From NCBI RefSeq assembly GCF_900111565.1, contig NZ_FOIK01000005.1:62001-126000 (forward strand): 64,000 nucleotides of DNA, read 5' to 3'. The position numbers and the translations under genes are program-made. Positions 50,808 to 60,001 of the stretch are shown in pieces. Origin of the DNA: Paenibacillus sp. NFR01. Its GTDB lineage: Bacteria; Bacillota; Bacilli; Paenibacillales; Paenibacillaceae. Position 1 is the stretch's first letter. Every line of letters starts with the position of its first letter. The notes below the pieces were generated by a model. That model saw only the letters and a list, made by a program, of their open reading frames with translations. It did no database searches and was not told where the DNA came from.

Positions 50808-53531
50808 ATGCTCAGAACATTAAGAGTCAACAAGTTCCTGGCGTACTTGCTTGTTTTATCTTTATTGGCCATTCCGATGCCTTGGGCCTATACGGTATCT
50901 GCGGCGGCTCAAACGTATGAAGCAGAGACCGCTGCGCTTTCGGGGGGAACCGTTGTCGCTGCCGACCATACCGGGTATACGGGGACCGGCTTCGTCGGCG
51001 GATATACGGATGCCAATAAAGGCAGCGCCTATACCCACTTTTCTGTAAGCGCTTCCTCTTCAGGAAGCTACACGGCGGCATTAAGATACTCCAATGGTAC
51101 GGGGGCGGCGCAAACGCTGAGCCTGTACATCAATGGGATCCGGCTGAAGCAGATTTCACTTCCGGCCACGGCAGACTGGAATGCATGGTCCGTGCAGACC
51201 GAGACCGTATCTTTGAATGCCGGCAGCAACACGGTAATGTATAAATTCGATGCCGCCGATTCCGGGAACGTCAATCTCGACAACCTTACGGTAGATGCGG
51301 CGCTTGGGACGAATCTGGCCTTGGGCAAGACCATCGCCGCGAACAATACATTTTCCGGCTTTCCGGCGGGTTATGCGGTGGACGGCAACGCTTCAACCTA
51401 CTATGAAGGCGCGGCGAACAGCTACCCGAATACGCTGACGGTGGATCTTGGCAGCGCGCAGGCGGTCCATACCGTAATTCTGAAGCTCCCCGCTTCTTGG
51501 GGAACCCGAACCCAGACGCTGTCGGTTCAGGGCAGCACCAGCAACACGTCCTATAATGTACTTGCGGCTTCGCAGACTTATACGTTCAACCCTGCCTCGA
51601 ATAACAAAGTGCAAATTACATTTGCGGCGGCTTCGGCCAGATATGTAAGGATTAATTTTACGGCCAACAGCGGAGCGACCGGAGGGCAGGCCGCCGAATT
51701 CGAGGTCTATGGAACAGTCGGGGCTACGCCGACGCCGACTTCAACGCCGACCGCCACGCCGACGCCGACGGCTACCCCAACGCCGACCCCGACGGTTACG
51801 CCAACCCCAAGCCCGACACCAACCCCAAGCCCGACAGCTACGGCGGGTGCATATGGCGCAACGATGCCGTACGTTACTTATGAAGCGGAAAATGCGGCGT
51901 ATACAGGAGCAGTAGTCGGTTCCTCCACAACGCCGGGCAATATCGCTTCCGAAGCTTCCGGGCGGAAGGCCGTCCGGTTGACCTCGGCCGGCCAATACGT
52001 GCAGTTTGCCTTGACCAAAGCAGCACGGGGCCTGACTATCCGTTATTCCATTCCGGATAACGCTGCAGGCACGGGTATCGATTCCGCGATCAGCCTGTAT
52101 ACCGGAGGAACGCTGTCCAAAGAGGTCAGCCTGACTTCCAAATACAGCTGGAATTACGGCGAATGGGGCACGGAAGGCGGAGAAATCCACTGGTCCAACA
52201 ATCCAAATGCGGCGTCGACGACGCCCGCCCATATGTATGATGAGGTATCTGTTCTGCTCGATAAAGAGTATCCGGCCGGTACCCTGATCAAGCTTCAGCG
52301 AAATGCCTCTAACCTGAACTTTGCCTCTACGGCGAGCGTGACGATTGACCTGGTGGAAGCGGAGGCGGTGCCTGCCGCATTGACGATCCCTTCAGGCTAT
52401 GTGTCCATTGCGAATTACGGCGCGGCCCCAGACGACGGAACAGATGATACCACGGCAATCAACAACGCCATCAATGCCGTCAAAAACGCCGGCGGAACGT
52501 ATAAAGGCATCTGGATTCCGGCGGGAACCTTCAATCTGAACAATGGGAACAGAGGGGCGGCCTGGGATGGAACAGGCACCCGGCTGTATCTCGACGGCGG
52601 CATTTCCGTCAAAGGCGCGGGAATTTGGTATTCCACGCTCGCGGGCAACTATGCGGGTATTTATCTGAGAGGCGGAAACGCGACGATTTCCGATTTCAAA
52701 ATCAGCGGCAATGACGTAATCCGCGACGACTATAACGGCGTGACGGGCGTGGAAGGCGTCGCCACGAACTCCACCATCACCAACCTCTGGATCGAGCATA
52801 CCAAGGTAGGCGTCTGGCTGACCAACCAGACCAACAATGCCACTGTCTCGAATTCCAGAATCAGGAACGTTTGGGCGGACGGCTTGAATCTGCATCGCGG
52901 CACTTCCAACAGCATCGTTACCAACAACTCGGTCCGCAACAGCGGCGACGACGGGCTGGCCATGTGGTCGGACACCTACCTGGATACCAACAATACGTTC
53001 AGCTACAATACAGTGCAGCTCCCTACGCTTGCGAACAATATCGCGATTTACGGGGGCAAGGACAATAAGGTGATCGGCAACCTGGTTGCGGATACCGTAC
53101 GCACCGGCGGCGGAATTGCCTTTGGCACCAATTTCAACCCGCCTTCCATGACCGGCACCTTAACCATTCAGAATAATCTGCTGCTCCGGACCGGCTCCGC
53201 CCACCGGGATTACGGCTACCCCATCGGCGCGGTTTGGGCGTATTGGCTGAACAACAGCGGCAAGGCTCAGAATCTGACTGTTGCGGTATCTGGCAATACG
53301 ATCCAGGACAGCACCTACGAAGGGATATTCATCGAAGAGCCGGCGCCGGACATCTCGGTGACTTATGCGTCCAATACGATTATCAATGCCGGCACCTACG
53401 GCGTTTATATCAGAGGCTCGGCCACCGGAACGTCCGTCTTCAATAACAACACCGTGACCGGTGCGCCTTCCGGCAAGTTCCTGAATACGTCAACAAGCTT
53501 TACGGTATCGGGAACGGGAAACAATTGGTAG
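50808..53531 (+). CDS. Secreted multidomain beta-helix glycanase, probable GH87 alpha-1,3-glucanase
   Basis: 907 residues. A signal peptide (1-33, ending SAAAQ) precedes a CBM6/35-type module (about 35-165, YEAETAALSGG), a discoidin/F5-8C module (about 170-305, NLALGKTIAANNTFSGF), a Thr-Pro linker (about 305-350), another YEAE-type module (about 360-520), and a right-handed parallel beta-helix (about 525-907; DDGTDDTTAINNAINAVK, ADGLNLHRGTSNS, NSGDDGLAMWSDTY). This layout matches GH87 alpha-1,3-glucanases (Agl-KA and mycodextranase group), which attack fungal cell-wall alpha-glucan; the Asp residues in ADGLN and GDDGL are likely catalytic. The ATG at 50808 has GGAGG upstream. Another beta-helix glycanase or lyase remains possible. 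Confidence 0.78.
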   Translation: MLRTLRVNKFLAYLLVLSLLAIPMPWAYTVSAAAQTYEAETAALSGGTVVAADHTGYTGTGFVGGYTDANKGSAYTHFSVSASSSGSYTAALRYSNGTGAAQTLSLYINGIRLKQISLPATADWNAWSVQTETVSLNAGSNTVMYKFDAADSGNVNLDNLTVDAALGTNLALGKTIAANNTFSGFPAGYAVDGNASTYYEGAANSYPNTLTVDLGSAQAVHTVILKLPASWGTRTQTLSVQGSTSNTSYNVLAASQTYTFNPASNNKVQITFAAASARYVRINFTANSGATGGQAAEFEVYGTVGATPTPTSTPTATPTPTATPTPTPTVTPTPSPTPTPSPTATAGAYGATMPYVTYEAENAAYTGAVVGSSTTPGNIASEASGRKAVRLTSAGQYVQFALTKAARGLTIRYSIPDNAAGTGIDSAISLYTGGTLSKEVSLTSKYSWNYGEWGTEGGEIHWSNNPNAASTTPAHMYDEVSVLLDKEYPAGTLIKLQRNASNLNFASTASVTIDLVEAEAVPAALTIPSGYVSIANYGAAPDDGTDDTTAINNAINAVKNAGGTYKGIWIPAGTFNLNNGNRGAAWDGTGTRLYLDGGISVKGAGIWYSTLAGNYAGIYLRGGNATISDFKISGNDVIRDDYNGVTGVEGVATNSTITNLWIEHTKVGVWLTNQTNNATVSNSRIRNVWADGLNLHRGTSNSIVTNNSVRNSGDDGLAMWSDTYLDTNNTFSYNTVQLPTLANNIAIYGGKDNKVIGNLVADTVRTGGGIAFGTNFNPPSMTGTLTIQNNLLLRTGSAHRDYGYPIGAVWAYWLNNSGKAQNLTVAVSGNTIQDSTYEGIFIEEPAPDISVTYASNTIINAGTYGVYIRGSATGTSVFNNNTVTGAPSGKFLNTSTSFTVSGTGNNW

Positions 53532-53619
53532 CCGCCCGAGATCTTGAAGTCACCATTCGAATGCCCGACACGTACAATAACCTATATTTTTTGACACTAT
53601 AGGGAAGGGGCAGACCGTA

Positions 53620-54336
53620 ATGGCATATGGCATTAATGCTGGCGGCGATCCGGAATTCGAGCGGCAGATGCGGGAGCGGATTATTGCGGCCGCATTGGAG
53701 ATGAACGGCGGGGGATCGAATTTTTCCACCTTCAAAAATTCCCGCTGCAACCCGCAATACTGGAACCGTACGAACAATGGCGGATTTGAGCTGAAGAACG
53801 GAGTGTCGCCGTCCGCGGCAATTCGGGATATTTTTGTGAACGGCAGATTATATGCCTTTGAGTGCGCGATGGCTATGGTGATGATTCTGTACAAAGCCAC
53901 CATCGATATGATCGGGGAAGGGGCGTTTGACCGGTATTTCCAAAACCTGTTCCTGTGGGACTGGAGCTATGACGACAATCTGCGGCTGATCACAACCTTC
54001 AATCCGTCGGAGAGAACGCCGGGAGACGTCGTGTACTTTAAAAATCCGGATCATGACCCGGATAAACAGGAATGGCAGGGGGAGAACGCCATTATGCTCG
54101 GTCCGGATCGTTACTACGGCCACGGGCTAGGCATCAAAACCGAAGAAGCGATGATCGCCTCGCTCAACCGGGAACGGGTCCCCGGCAGCCGCATCTCCGC
54201 TTATTTATCGGACGAAGCGCTTCACCCGGATTTCGCTTATATCCAGAGCCTGGGTCAAAGCCGGGCCGTGAGGAAGACCAACGGTCCGCGGACCGCGATC
54301 TACTCCCGCATCGGCTGCAAAACGTATATCAAATGA
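53620..54336 (+). CDS. tgl: Protein-glutamine gamma-glutamyltransferase of the spore coat
   Basis: 238 residues. Bacillus-type Tgl cross-links spore-coat proteins by epsilon-(gamma-glutamyl)lysine bonds late in sporulation. Matching stretches are NFSTFKNSRCNPQYW, SPSAAIRDIFVNG, the catalytic Cys82 in LYAFECAMAMVMILYKATID, LWDWSYDDNL, GDVVYFKNPDHDPDKQEWQGENAI and YYGHGLGIKT with the conserved His. Compared with B. subtilis Tgl (245 residues) it lacks about 35 N-terminal residues and gains a C-terminal extension of similar size. AAGGGG lies nine bases before the ATG. It follows the glucanase gene but probably has its own sporulation promoter, which I could not place. Confidence 0.93.
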   Translation: MAYGINAGGDPEFERQMRERIIAAALEMNGGGSNFSTFKNSRCNPQYWNRTNNGGFELKNGVSPSAAIRDIFVNGRLYAFECAMAMVMILYKATIDMIGEGAFDRYFQNLFLWDWSYDDNLRLITTFNPSERTPGDVVYFKNPDHDPDKQEWQGENAIMLGPDRYYGHGLGIKTEEAMIASLNRERVPGSRISAYLSDEALHPDFAYIQSLGQSRAVRKTNGPRTAIYSRIGCKTYIK

Positions 54337-54337
54337 G

Positions 54338-54380
54338 AACAGCCGGGCCATGGCGGATTTTCCGCTTAGGTCCGGCTGTT
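54338..54380 (+). terminator. Hairpin after tgl
   Basis: AACAGCCGG (54338-54346) pairs with CCGGCTGTT (54372-54380), with an inner CGGA/TCCG hairpin. The following U tract is poor (TGCTT). Confidence 0.5.
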
Positions 54381-54424
54381 TGCTTACTCCGAACAGGTTT
54401 CGGAGTCATGTTTTCTTGAGATCG

Positions 54425-55702
54425 TTATGCCTCACGGGAAAGCTCCGTAAAGTCGTTTTTGTATTTCTCGTAATCGCTCAGCTTGCATTCGAGAAGCAGC
54501 CGTGTGCCTTCTTCCTCGTAGCTGGTCTCGCGGATATGCGCGTTTTCGTTGAAATACGAAACCAGGCTGCCGCGGTCGTAGGGAACAAGAATCTCGCAGC
54601 GGATAAAATCGGTAAATACGCGGGCGCGGATCATGTCAGTGAGCTCGTCGATCCCTTTGCGTTCAGTGGCCGACAGACTCAGCGTATCGCCTTCCACGAG
54701 GGGGTACGGACGTCCGGCCAAATCGGCTTTATTGTAGGCGAAGATGGTCGGAATGCCATCCGCGCCGAGCGCCTTAAGCGTTTCGGTGGTTACTTCCATA
54801 TGCTGCGCTACCTGCGGATCGGCGCTGTCGGCGACATGCACGAGCAGATCCGCTTCGGCCACTTCCTCCAGCGTGGAACGGAAGGCTTTGACCAGATGAT
54901 GCGGCAGCCGGCTGACAAATCCGACGGTATCCGTCAGCAGGAAGGTTTTATGATCCGGCAGCTCAATGCTGCGGACGGCCGTTTCGAGCGTGGCGAACAG
55001 CATGTTTTTGGCCAGCACTTCCTTTTCCTCGCCGGGATGGTACGTATCGACGAGCGCATTCATCAGGCTGGACTTGCCGGAGTTCGTATAGCCGACGAGA
55101 CACACGACCGGCACTTCGTTTTTATGGCGCTGTTTCCGCTGAAGCTGGCGGCGCAGCACCATGCTGTGCAGCTCCCGCTGCAGCGCCGTGATGCGCTCCT
55201 CGATCCGTCTGCGGTCCAGCTCCAGCTGTGTTTCCCCGGTACCTTTGTTCTTGAGGCCGGCGCCGCCGCCCTGCCTGCCGAGCGCTTCGCGCATTCCGCT
55301 TAGACGGGGGAGCAGGTATTGCAGCCTTGCAACCTCCACCTGCAGCTGGGCCTCTTTGGTTTTGGCGCGTTCGGCGAAAATATTAAGAATCAGCACCGTG
55401 CGATCAATGACCTGGCGGTCCAGATCAGCCTCCAGGTTGCGGATTTGCGACGGAGACAGCTCGTCGTTAAAGATCACTGCAGCCTCCTCGTCTTCCTCCA
55501 GCAGCCGGGCCAGCTCCTGCACCTTGCCGGTTCCGAGATAATGGGACGGGTTAATCCGGCTCGCTTTTTGCGTCAGCTCGCCGATGACCTCGATCTCGCA
55601 GGCCGCCGCCAAATTCCGCAGCTCCTCCATGGCATAAGCAAAATGATCGTCATGCTGCAGCTCGACGCCGACGATAATCGCGCGTTGTTGTTTGGTTTCC
55701 AT
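54425..55702 (-). CDS. hflX: GTPase HflX, ribosome-splitting factor
   Basis: 425 residues, the usual size. HflX binds the 50S subunit and splits stalled or hibernating ribosomes using GTP. The N-terminal nucleotide-binding domain shows NPSHYLGTGKVQEL and FNDELSPSQIRNLE; a coiled linker with GKGAGE-like GLKNKGTGETQLELDRRRI follows; the G domain has G1 VGYTNSGKSSLMNAL, G3 TDTVGFVSRLPHHLV and G4 NKAD; a C-terminal domain closes the protein. GGAGG lies 11 bases before the ATG. The gene lies 34 bases downstream of an intrinsic terminator that ends a long structured leader, which suggests control by attenuation or by a separate small RNA. Confidence 0.96.
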   Translation of the reverse strand: METKQQRAIIVGVELQHDDHFAYAMEELRNLAAACEIEVIGELTQKASRINPSHYLGTGKVQELARLLEEDEEAAVIFNDELSPSQIRNLEADLDRQVIDRTVLILNIFAERAKTKEAQLQVEVARLQYLLPRLSGMREALGRQGGGAGLKNKGTGETQLELDRRRIEERITALQRELHSMVLRRQLQRKQRHKNEVPVVCLVGYTNSGKSSLMNALVDTYHPGEEKEVLAKNMLFATLETAVRSIELPDHKTFLLTDTVGFVSRLPHHLVKAFRSTLEEVAEADLLVHVADSADPQVAQHMEVTTETLKALGADGIPTIFAYNKADLAGRPYPLVEGDTLSLSATERKGIDELTDMIRARVFTDFIRCEILVPYDRGSLVSYFNENAHIRETSYEEEGTRLLLECKLSDYEKYKNDFTELSREA

Positions 55703-55736
55703 ACAGTAAATCTACCTCCAGTTCAAAATGAGACAT

Positions 55737-55763
55737 AAAAAAGCACAGGCAAACCGCCTGTGC
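55737..55763 (-). terminator. Intrinsic terminator between the leader RNA and hflX
   Basis: GCACAGGC (55743-55750) and GCCTGTGC (55756-55763) form the stem; on the minus strand six U follow (55742-55737), 34 bases before the hflX start. Confidence 0.9.
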
Positions 55764-56052
55764 GTACGATACGAGGACAATAGAATAGGCATAAAGGTCT
55801 TTGGCATCCGGGCCTGAAAAAGCCCGAGGAACAACGCCGGACCGCTCCCGGACGCAGCAGGGTTACGCTGCGGGTAAAGGGAGTGTTATGCGGAGTAGTT
55901 CTTCCCGAATATCATGGGGCTGCCTAAAGTGGATAGACCTATCCTGAGTCCTCTGCACAGGGCAGAGCTTTGGCGCTAATGGCATAAATTAGCCGCGCAA
56001 AGTGCGAACCCGGATATAATCAATCACACGGCAACCCTCCGATCTCAAAAGT
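55737..56052 (-). ncRNA. Structured leader or small RNA upstream of hflX
   Basis: A transcript of about 315 nt is predicted from the promoter at 56060-56088 to a terminator at 55737-55763. It contains at least six local hairpins (for example GGCTAAT/ATTAGCGCC, CTCTGC/GCAGAG, GATAGGTCTATC, CGCAGC/GCTGCG, CGGGC/GCCCG) and no long reading frame. It does not match tRNA, RNase P, tmRNA or SRP signatures that I can recognise. It carries a strong Shine-Dalgarno (GGAGGG, 56040-56035) followed five bases later by GTG-TGA (56029-56024). It may be an hflX attenuator or an independent RNA. Confidence 0.6.
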
Positions 56053-56059
56053 TAAGGTC

Positions 56060-56088
56060 ATTGTAGCATAATAACCATTTTCCGGCAA
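56060..56088 (-). promoter_or_regulatory. Promoter of the hflX leader
   Basis: On the minus strand TTGCCG (56083-56088), 17 bp, TACAAT (56060-56065). Confidence 0.65.
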
Positions 56089-56162
56089 ACCGGCGGCTGT
56101 CCCGAAACTTCTTCCCCGGGCTGCATACGATATCGTAGTCATGTTTAGAAGGAGGATGCGCC

Positions 56163-56957
56163 GTGGCTGTGTACACTACCAATACGTTGACCCGTCTGCC
56201 GAGCGGAAACATGCAGACGATCGTCCAGGCCGTCGTCAAAATCGTCAACAGCGGAACGGCCGACACTCTGGTGTATTTAACCGGTTTGAACAACGACAAC
56301 AATCCGGAGTCCCTGTTTGCTCAAGAACTGCTTGAACTTACCGTCGGCAGCGTGGTCACCAGAACCTACAACATTACCTTTAATTTTTTTCAATTCAACG
56401 TGTATTATTCCCAGGACCTCCTGGGCGTGGAGATATTCCTGGTTGACACGGTCGGCGTCTATCAGCGGGTGGATTTGAAACGCGTCGATTTAAGCCGGAT
56501 CACCTCGGAGTTCCGGGATAATCTTGAAGTGACGGATACGCCGTTCGCGGCCATCAGCTTCCGCCGCAGCCCGACGCTGACGATTCCCGAAGCGGTGGCT
56601 TCGCAGCTGCGACCGGACGGCGTGCAGATTCTGGCATCCACGCCTATCCGCTATTCTCTGGTCGCCGGAGGGGCGGTCAACGGCACCTTTGTAAGCTACC
56701 CGACGCCCACCACCATTATTCCTACGAATGCGACGGCGCTTCAGGTGAATTATACTTGCACCACGGTAACGGGCGGGCGGGTCATTACCCAGGGGATCGG
56801 CTCGGGCATCGCCGGCGCGTATCAGAGCGTTACGCTCGACTTGCGGAGCGAGCAGCTGTCCTACAGCCTGCGCGAAGAGACGCTGACGCTGGTCGTCAGC
56901 TCGCTGACCGGCGAGGACAGCGTAGCGGCCGTTTTCCGGATGGCCGAGCAATGGTAG
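56163..56957 (+). CDS. Unknown beta-rich protein
   Basis: 264 residues starting with GTG, with GGAGG seven bases upstream. I do not recognise a family. The sequence is rich in Thr, Val and Ser with few Lys and no Cys beyond one, shows alternating hydrophobic patterns of beta structure, and has no signal peptide or membrane helix. The first 110 residues (LTRLPSGNMQTIVQAVVKIVNSG, then YNITFNFFQFNVYYSQDLLG) and the last 100 (LQVNYTCTTVTGGRVITQGIG) look like two beta domains. It could be a spore-surface or appendage protein, but nothing in the sequence proves it. It stands alone between the hflX leader and the convergent SNF2 gene. Confidence 0.6.
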   Translation: MAVYTTNTLTRLPSGNMQTIVQAVVKIVNSGTADTLVYLTGLNNDNNPESLFAQELLELTVGSVVTRTYNITFNFFQFNVYYSQDLLGVEIFLVDTVGVYQRVDLKRVDLSRITSEFRDNLEVTDTPFAAISFRRSPTLTIPEAVASQLRPDGVQILASTPIRYSLVAGGAVNGTFVSYPTPTTIIPTNATALQVNYTCTTVTGGRVITQGIGSGIAGAYQSVTLDLRSEQLSYSLREETLTLVVSSLTGEDSVAAVFRMAEQW

Positions 56958-56974
56958 GAACGGGCCGAAATCCT

Positions 56975-59900
56975 TTAACCCGACCAGTCCCGCCGCAGGG
57001 TGATCAGCTCGCGCAGCGCTTCGGTGGACAACTCGGTAATCCATTGCTCCGAGCTGGAGATGACGTCGTCGCTGAGCTGCTGCTTGCCGACGAGCATCTC
57101 GTCGATCCGCTCCTCCAGCGTACCCAGCGAGATGAATTTGTGAACCTGCACGTCTTTCGTCTGCCCCATCCGGTAAGCCCGGTCGGTCGCCTGATTCTCG
57201 ACGGCCGGATTCCACCAGCGGTCGAAGTGAAAGACATGGTTGGCTGCGGTTAAATTCAGGCCGACGCCTCCCGCTTTGAGCGAAAGAATAAAGACATTCG
57301 GCTGGTCACCCGCTTCTCCGGCACTGCTTGCAGAGGCCGCGGGCGCCTGGAAGCGTTCAATCATTTTGTCGCGTACAGTTTTGGGCGTGCTGCCGTTCAG
57401 GTACAGCACAGGTTCGCCGAGCTCCGCTTCAAGCACGCGCTTGAGCATGTTGCCCATGCCGATATACTGGGTGAAGATCAGACAGCGGTCATTCTCTTCC
57501 CGAAGCTCGCGCACCATGGCAAGCAGCCGCTCCAGCTTCGCCGAACGCTCGATGAGTGCCGGTATGTCGCCCGGCTCCAGATCGGGGCTGCCCTCTTTGG
57601 TCAACAGCAGCGGATGGTCGCAAAGCTGCTTCAAGGAGGTCAGCGCGGAGAGAATCGCGCCCTTGCGCTGCATGCCTTCGAGCTGCTTCATCTTCTCCAT
57701 CAGCTCGGCCACCGTTTGCTCGTACAATGCCGCTTGCTCGGCGGTCAGGTGGATGTAGGTTTTCATCTCGTTTTTATCGGGCAGGTCGAGCTGAATGTCC
57801 GGATCCTTCTTTTTGCGGCGCAGCATGAACGGCTGGACGAGCTTTTGCAGCTCGCCGGTACGCTCTTCGCTGCGCTCTTTTTCAATCGGCAGGGCGAAAC
57901 GCGTCTGGAACGCCTTCGCGCTGCCGAGATAACCCGGCGCAATAAAGTCGTAAATGGACCACAGCTCCGACAGCCGGTTCTCGATCGGCGTGCCGGTCAG
58001 CGCAATTTTATGAAGCGCAGGAAAGCTGCGCACCGCCGCGGACTGCTTGGTCCCGGCGTTTTTGATGTTCTGGGCCTCATCGAGGCAAATGGCGTTCCAG
58101 GTAAACTGCTTCAGCAGCTCCTGGTCCAGCGAAGCCGTTGCATACGAGGTCAGTACGACGTCGGCCTGCATCGCCGCGCCGAAAAAGAAGCCGTCCGCCA
58201 GACGCCGGCTGCCGTAATGCAGCATGACCTTGAGCGACGGGGCGAAGCGCTGCAGCTCCTTCTGCCAGTTGCCCAGCACCGAGGTCGGGCAAATGATCAG
58301 CGCCGGCCAGCCGGGCGGATCGGTCTGCCGCCGCCCTGCGGGCACGCCTTCCCTGAGCGCCTGCGCCTCCAGCTCTTTCACATGCAGCAGATAGGCGATC
58401 AGCTGCACCGTTTTGCCAAGGCCCATGTCGTCGGCCAGGACGGCGCCCATGCCGTAGCGCCGCAGAAAAGCCAGCCAGCCGAAGCCTTCGCGCTGGTAGC
58501 TGCGCAGCTCGGCTCTTAGTCCGGCCGGCGGCTCGGGAGCCGGCCGCTCCGCACCGTGGCCCAGCTGCCGCACCAGTCCCAGTAGCTGCTCGTTCAGCTC
58601 GACTTCCAGCTCCAGGCGCGCCGCGGCTTCGAGCGGATCTTCCTCTTCCTCCTCCGGTGCTGCAGCGCCGGCCTTTTGCGCGAACGCCTTGCGCTGTTCG
58701 CGGAGAATATGCAGCTGCAGCGCATCCTGGAAGGACAGGCCGCGCGACTTGTCCATGCTGGCCATCGCCCGTTGGATCTGCGCGAGCAGCGCCGGGTCCA
58801 GCGGGATCCACTGGCCGCGGAAGTTCACGAGCCGCTGGCCGCGCGCCAGCAGCTCCGCGAACTCTTCTTCGGAGAGGTCGGCTTCGCCGATGGAGACGCG
58901 CCAATCAAAGTCGATGATCGAGTCCATGCCAAACAGGGACTTCCCGGAGCGCGTCTCTTCGCCGGCGCGGACCTTGGCGCGCAGGCGCGGCTTTGTGCGC
59001 CCGGCGGCTTCCCACCACGCTGGGAGCAGCACCTGCCAGCCGGCCGCGAGCAGCCGCCGGCTGTCTTCGGTCAGGAACCGCCAGGCGCCCTCGTCGCCGA
59101 GCGGCTGCGCGAGCACATCGGCGCCGTGGCCGATGTGCGCCGGCAGGCTCTCGCGCAGCTGCGAGAGCCAACCCGGCCCGCGTTCCCGGACATGGTTCGT
59201 CCAGGAAGCGGGCCACAGGCCATGCGGCTCGCCGTCGTCCGCGAGCCGCACCGGAACAAGCGCGGAAGCGTCGCGCTTGTCCTGCAGCAGCAGCTGGAGC
59301 CGCCAGACCGGATGCTCCTCATCCGGCTCCAGCAGCTGCAGCGCCGTGCGGAACGCGGCCGTGTCCGCACGCCAGCCGATGGACATCAGCCAGCTGTCCT
59401 CGTCCATCCCGGCCGTCCCCGCTCCTCCGGGGGAGAAGAGCGGGGGGAACTCGCCGCGCAAATCGTTCAGCGCGGCCGCCGTGCCGTAATGGCGCTGCAT
59501 GACCGCCGCGGAGAAGGCGGCGCGCAGGCCGGCCGCGAAGTCGGGGACATCGGCGAGCCCGCGCAGCGCCGCCCGGGTCTCCGACCCGGCGGCAGCAAGC
59601 TCGGGCGCTTTGGCGTCCCAATGCCAGCGCAGCGCTCCTTCGCGGAACGCGGCCAGGCTTGGCGCATAGCGGCGCCCCTCGATCAGCCCGTCCAGCAGCG
59701 GCGCCAGGAGCAGCATTCGTTCGGCATTGTTGACGAAGCTCCAGCCGATATGGCGGAGCGGCCTAAGGCCGGCGAAGAACGCAAGCGTCTGCTCCGCGGG
59801 CAGGACGACGACCTCGACGTCGTCGATGCGGCGCACGGCCAGCTCGGTGCCGTACACCGAGGCTTCATGCCAGGCAAACAGCAAATGCTTGAGCGCCAGG

Positions 59901-60001
59901 CCGGGTATGTATTCCGCCCGTTCATCCGTACCGAAGAACAGCGCGTCGCCGTATTCGCTGAGGACAAGCTGGATGGTTACCTGTTGTAGGAAATGGTTCA
60001 T
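56975..60001 (-). CDS. SNF2-family helicase-like ATPase
   Basis: 1008 residues. The N-terminal half (about 1-480) holds the SNF2-associated region of bacterial proteins (including WQVLLPAWWEAAGRTKPRLRA). The ATPase core follows: motif I VLADDMGLGKTVQLIAYLL near 525, DEAQ box ICLDEAQNIKN, motif III ALTGTPIENRLSELWSIYDF, and helicase_C with QYIGMGNMLKRVLEAELGEPVLYLNG and QATDRAYRMGQTKDVQVHKF. Such proteins move along duplex DNA and remodel protein-DNA complexes. The ATG overlaps the stop of the SWIM gene by four bases (ATGA), so the two are translationally coupled, as ywqA and ywqB are neighbours in Bacillus. Its precise role, perhaps repair or transcription, is unknown. Confidence 0.93.
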   Translation of the reverse strand: MNHFLQQVTIQLVLSEYGDALFFGTDERAEYIPGLALKHLLFAWHEASVYGTELAVRRIDDVEVVVLPAEQTLAFFAGLRPLRHIGWSFVNNAERMLLLAPLLDGLIEGRRYAPSLAAFREGALRWHWDAKAPELAAAGSETRAALRGLADVPDFAAGLRAAFSAAVMQRHYGTAAALNDLRGEFPPLFSPGGAGTAGMDEDSWLMSIGWRADTAAFRTALQLLEPDEEHPVWRLQLLLQDKRDASALVPVRLADDGEPHGLWPASWTNHVRERGPGWLSQLRESLPAHIGHGADVLAQPLGDEGAWRFLTEDSRRLLAAGWQVLLPAWWEAAGRTKPRLRAKVRAGEETRSGKSLFGMDSIIDFDWRVSIGEADLSEEEFAELLARGQRLVNFRGQWIPLDPALLAQIQRAMASMDKSRGLSFQDALQLHILREQRKAFAQKAGAAAPEEEEEDPLEAAARLELEVELNEQLLGLVRQLGHGAERPAPEPPAGLRAELRSYQREGFGWLAFLRRYGMGAVLADDMGLGKTVQLIAYLLHVKELEAQALREGVPAGRRQTDPPGWPALIICPTSVLGNWQKELQRFAPSLKVMLHYGSRRLADGFFFGAAMQADVVLTSYATASLDQELLKQFTWNAICLDEAQNIKNAGTKQSAAVRSFPALHKIALTGTPIENRLSELWSIYDFIAPGYLGSAKAFQTRFALPIEKERSEERTGELQKLVQPFMLRRKKKDPDIQLDLPDKNEMKTYIHLTAEQAALYEQTVAELMEKMKQLEGMQRKGAILSALTSLKQLCDHPLLLTKEGSPDLEPGDIPALIERSAKLERLLAMVRELREENDRCLIFTQYIGMGNMLKRVLEAELGEPVLYLNGSTPKTVRDKMIERFQAPAASASSAGEAGDQPNVFILSLKAGGVGLNLTAANHVFHFDRWWNPAVENQATDRAYRMGQTKDVQVHKFISLGTLEERIDEMLVGKQQLSDDVISSSEQWITELSTEALRELITLRRDWSG

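Noticed and set aside
55737..56052. Assignment of the hflX leader as SRP RNA, RNase P RNA, tmRNA or 6S RNA
   Set aside because: The diagnostic conserved sequences of SRP, RNase P and tmRNA are absent, and I could not build a convincing 6S-type long hairpin with a central bubble.
58676..59989. 437-codon plus-strand open frame opposite the SNF2 gene
   Set aside because: Composition is Arg/Gly-rich shadow sequence; the minus strand holds a clear SNF2 protein over the whole span.
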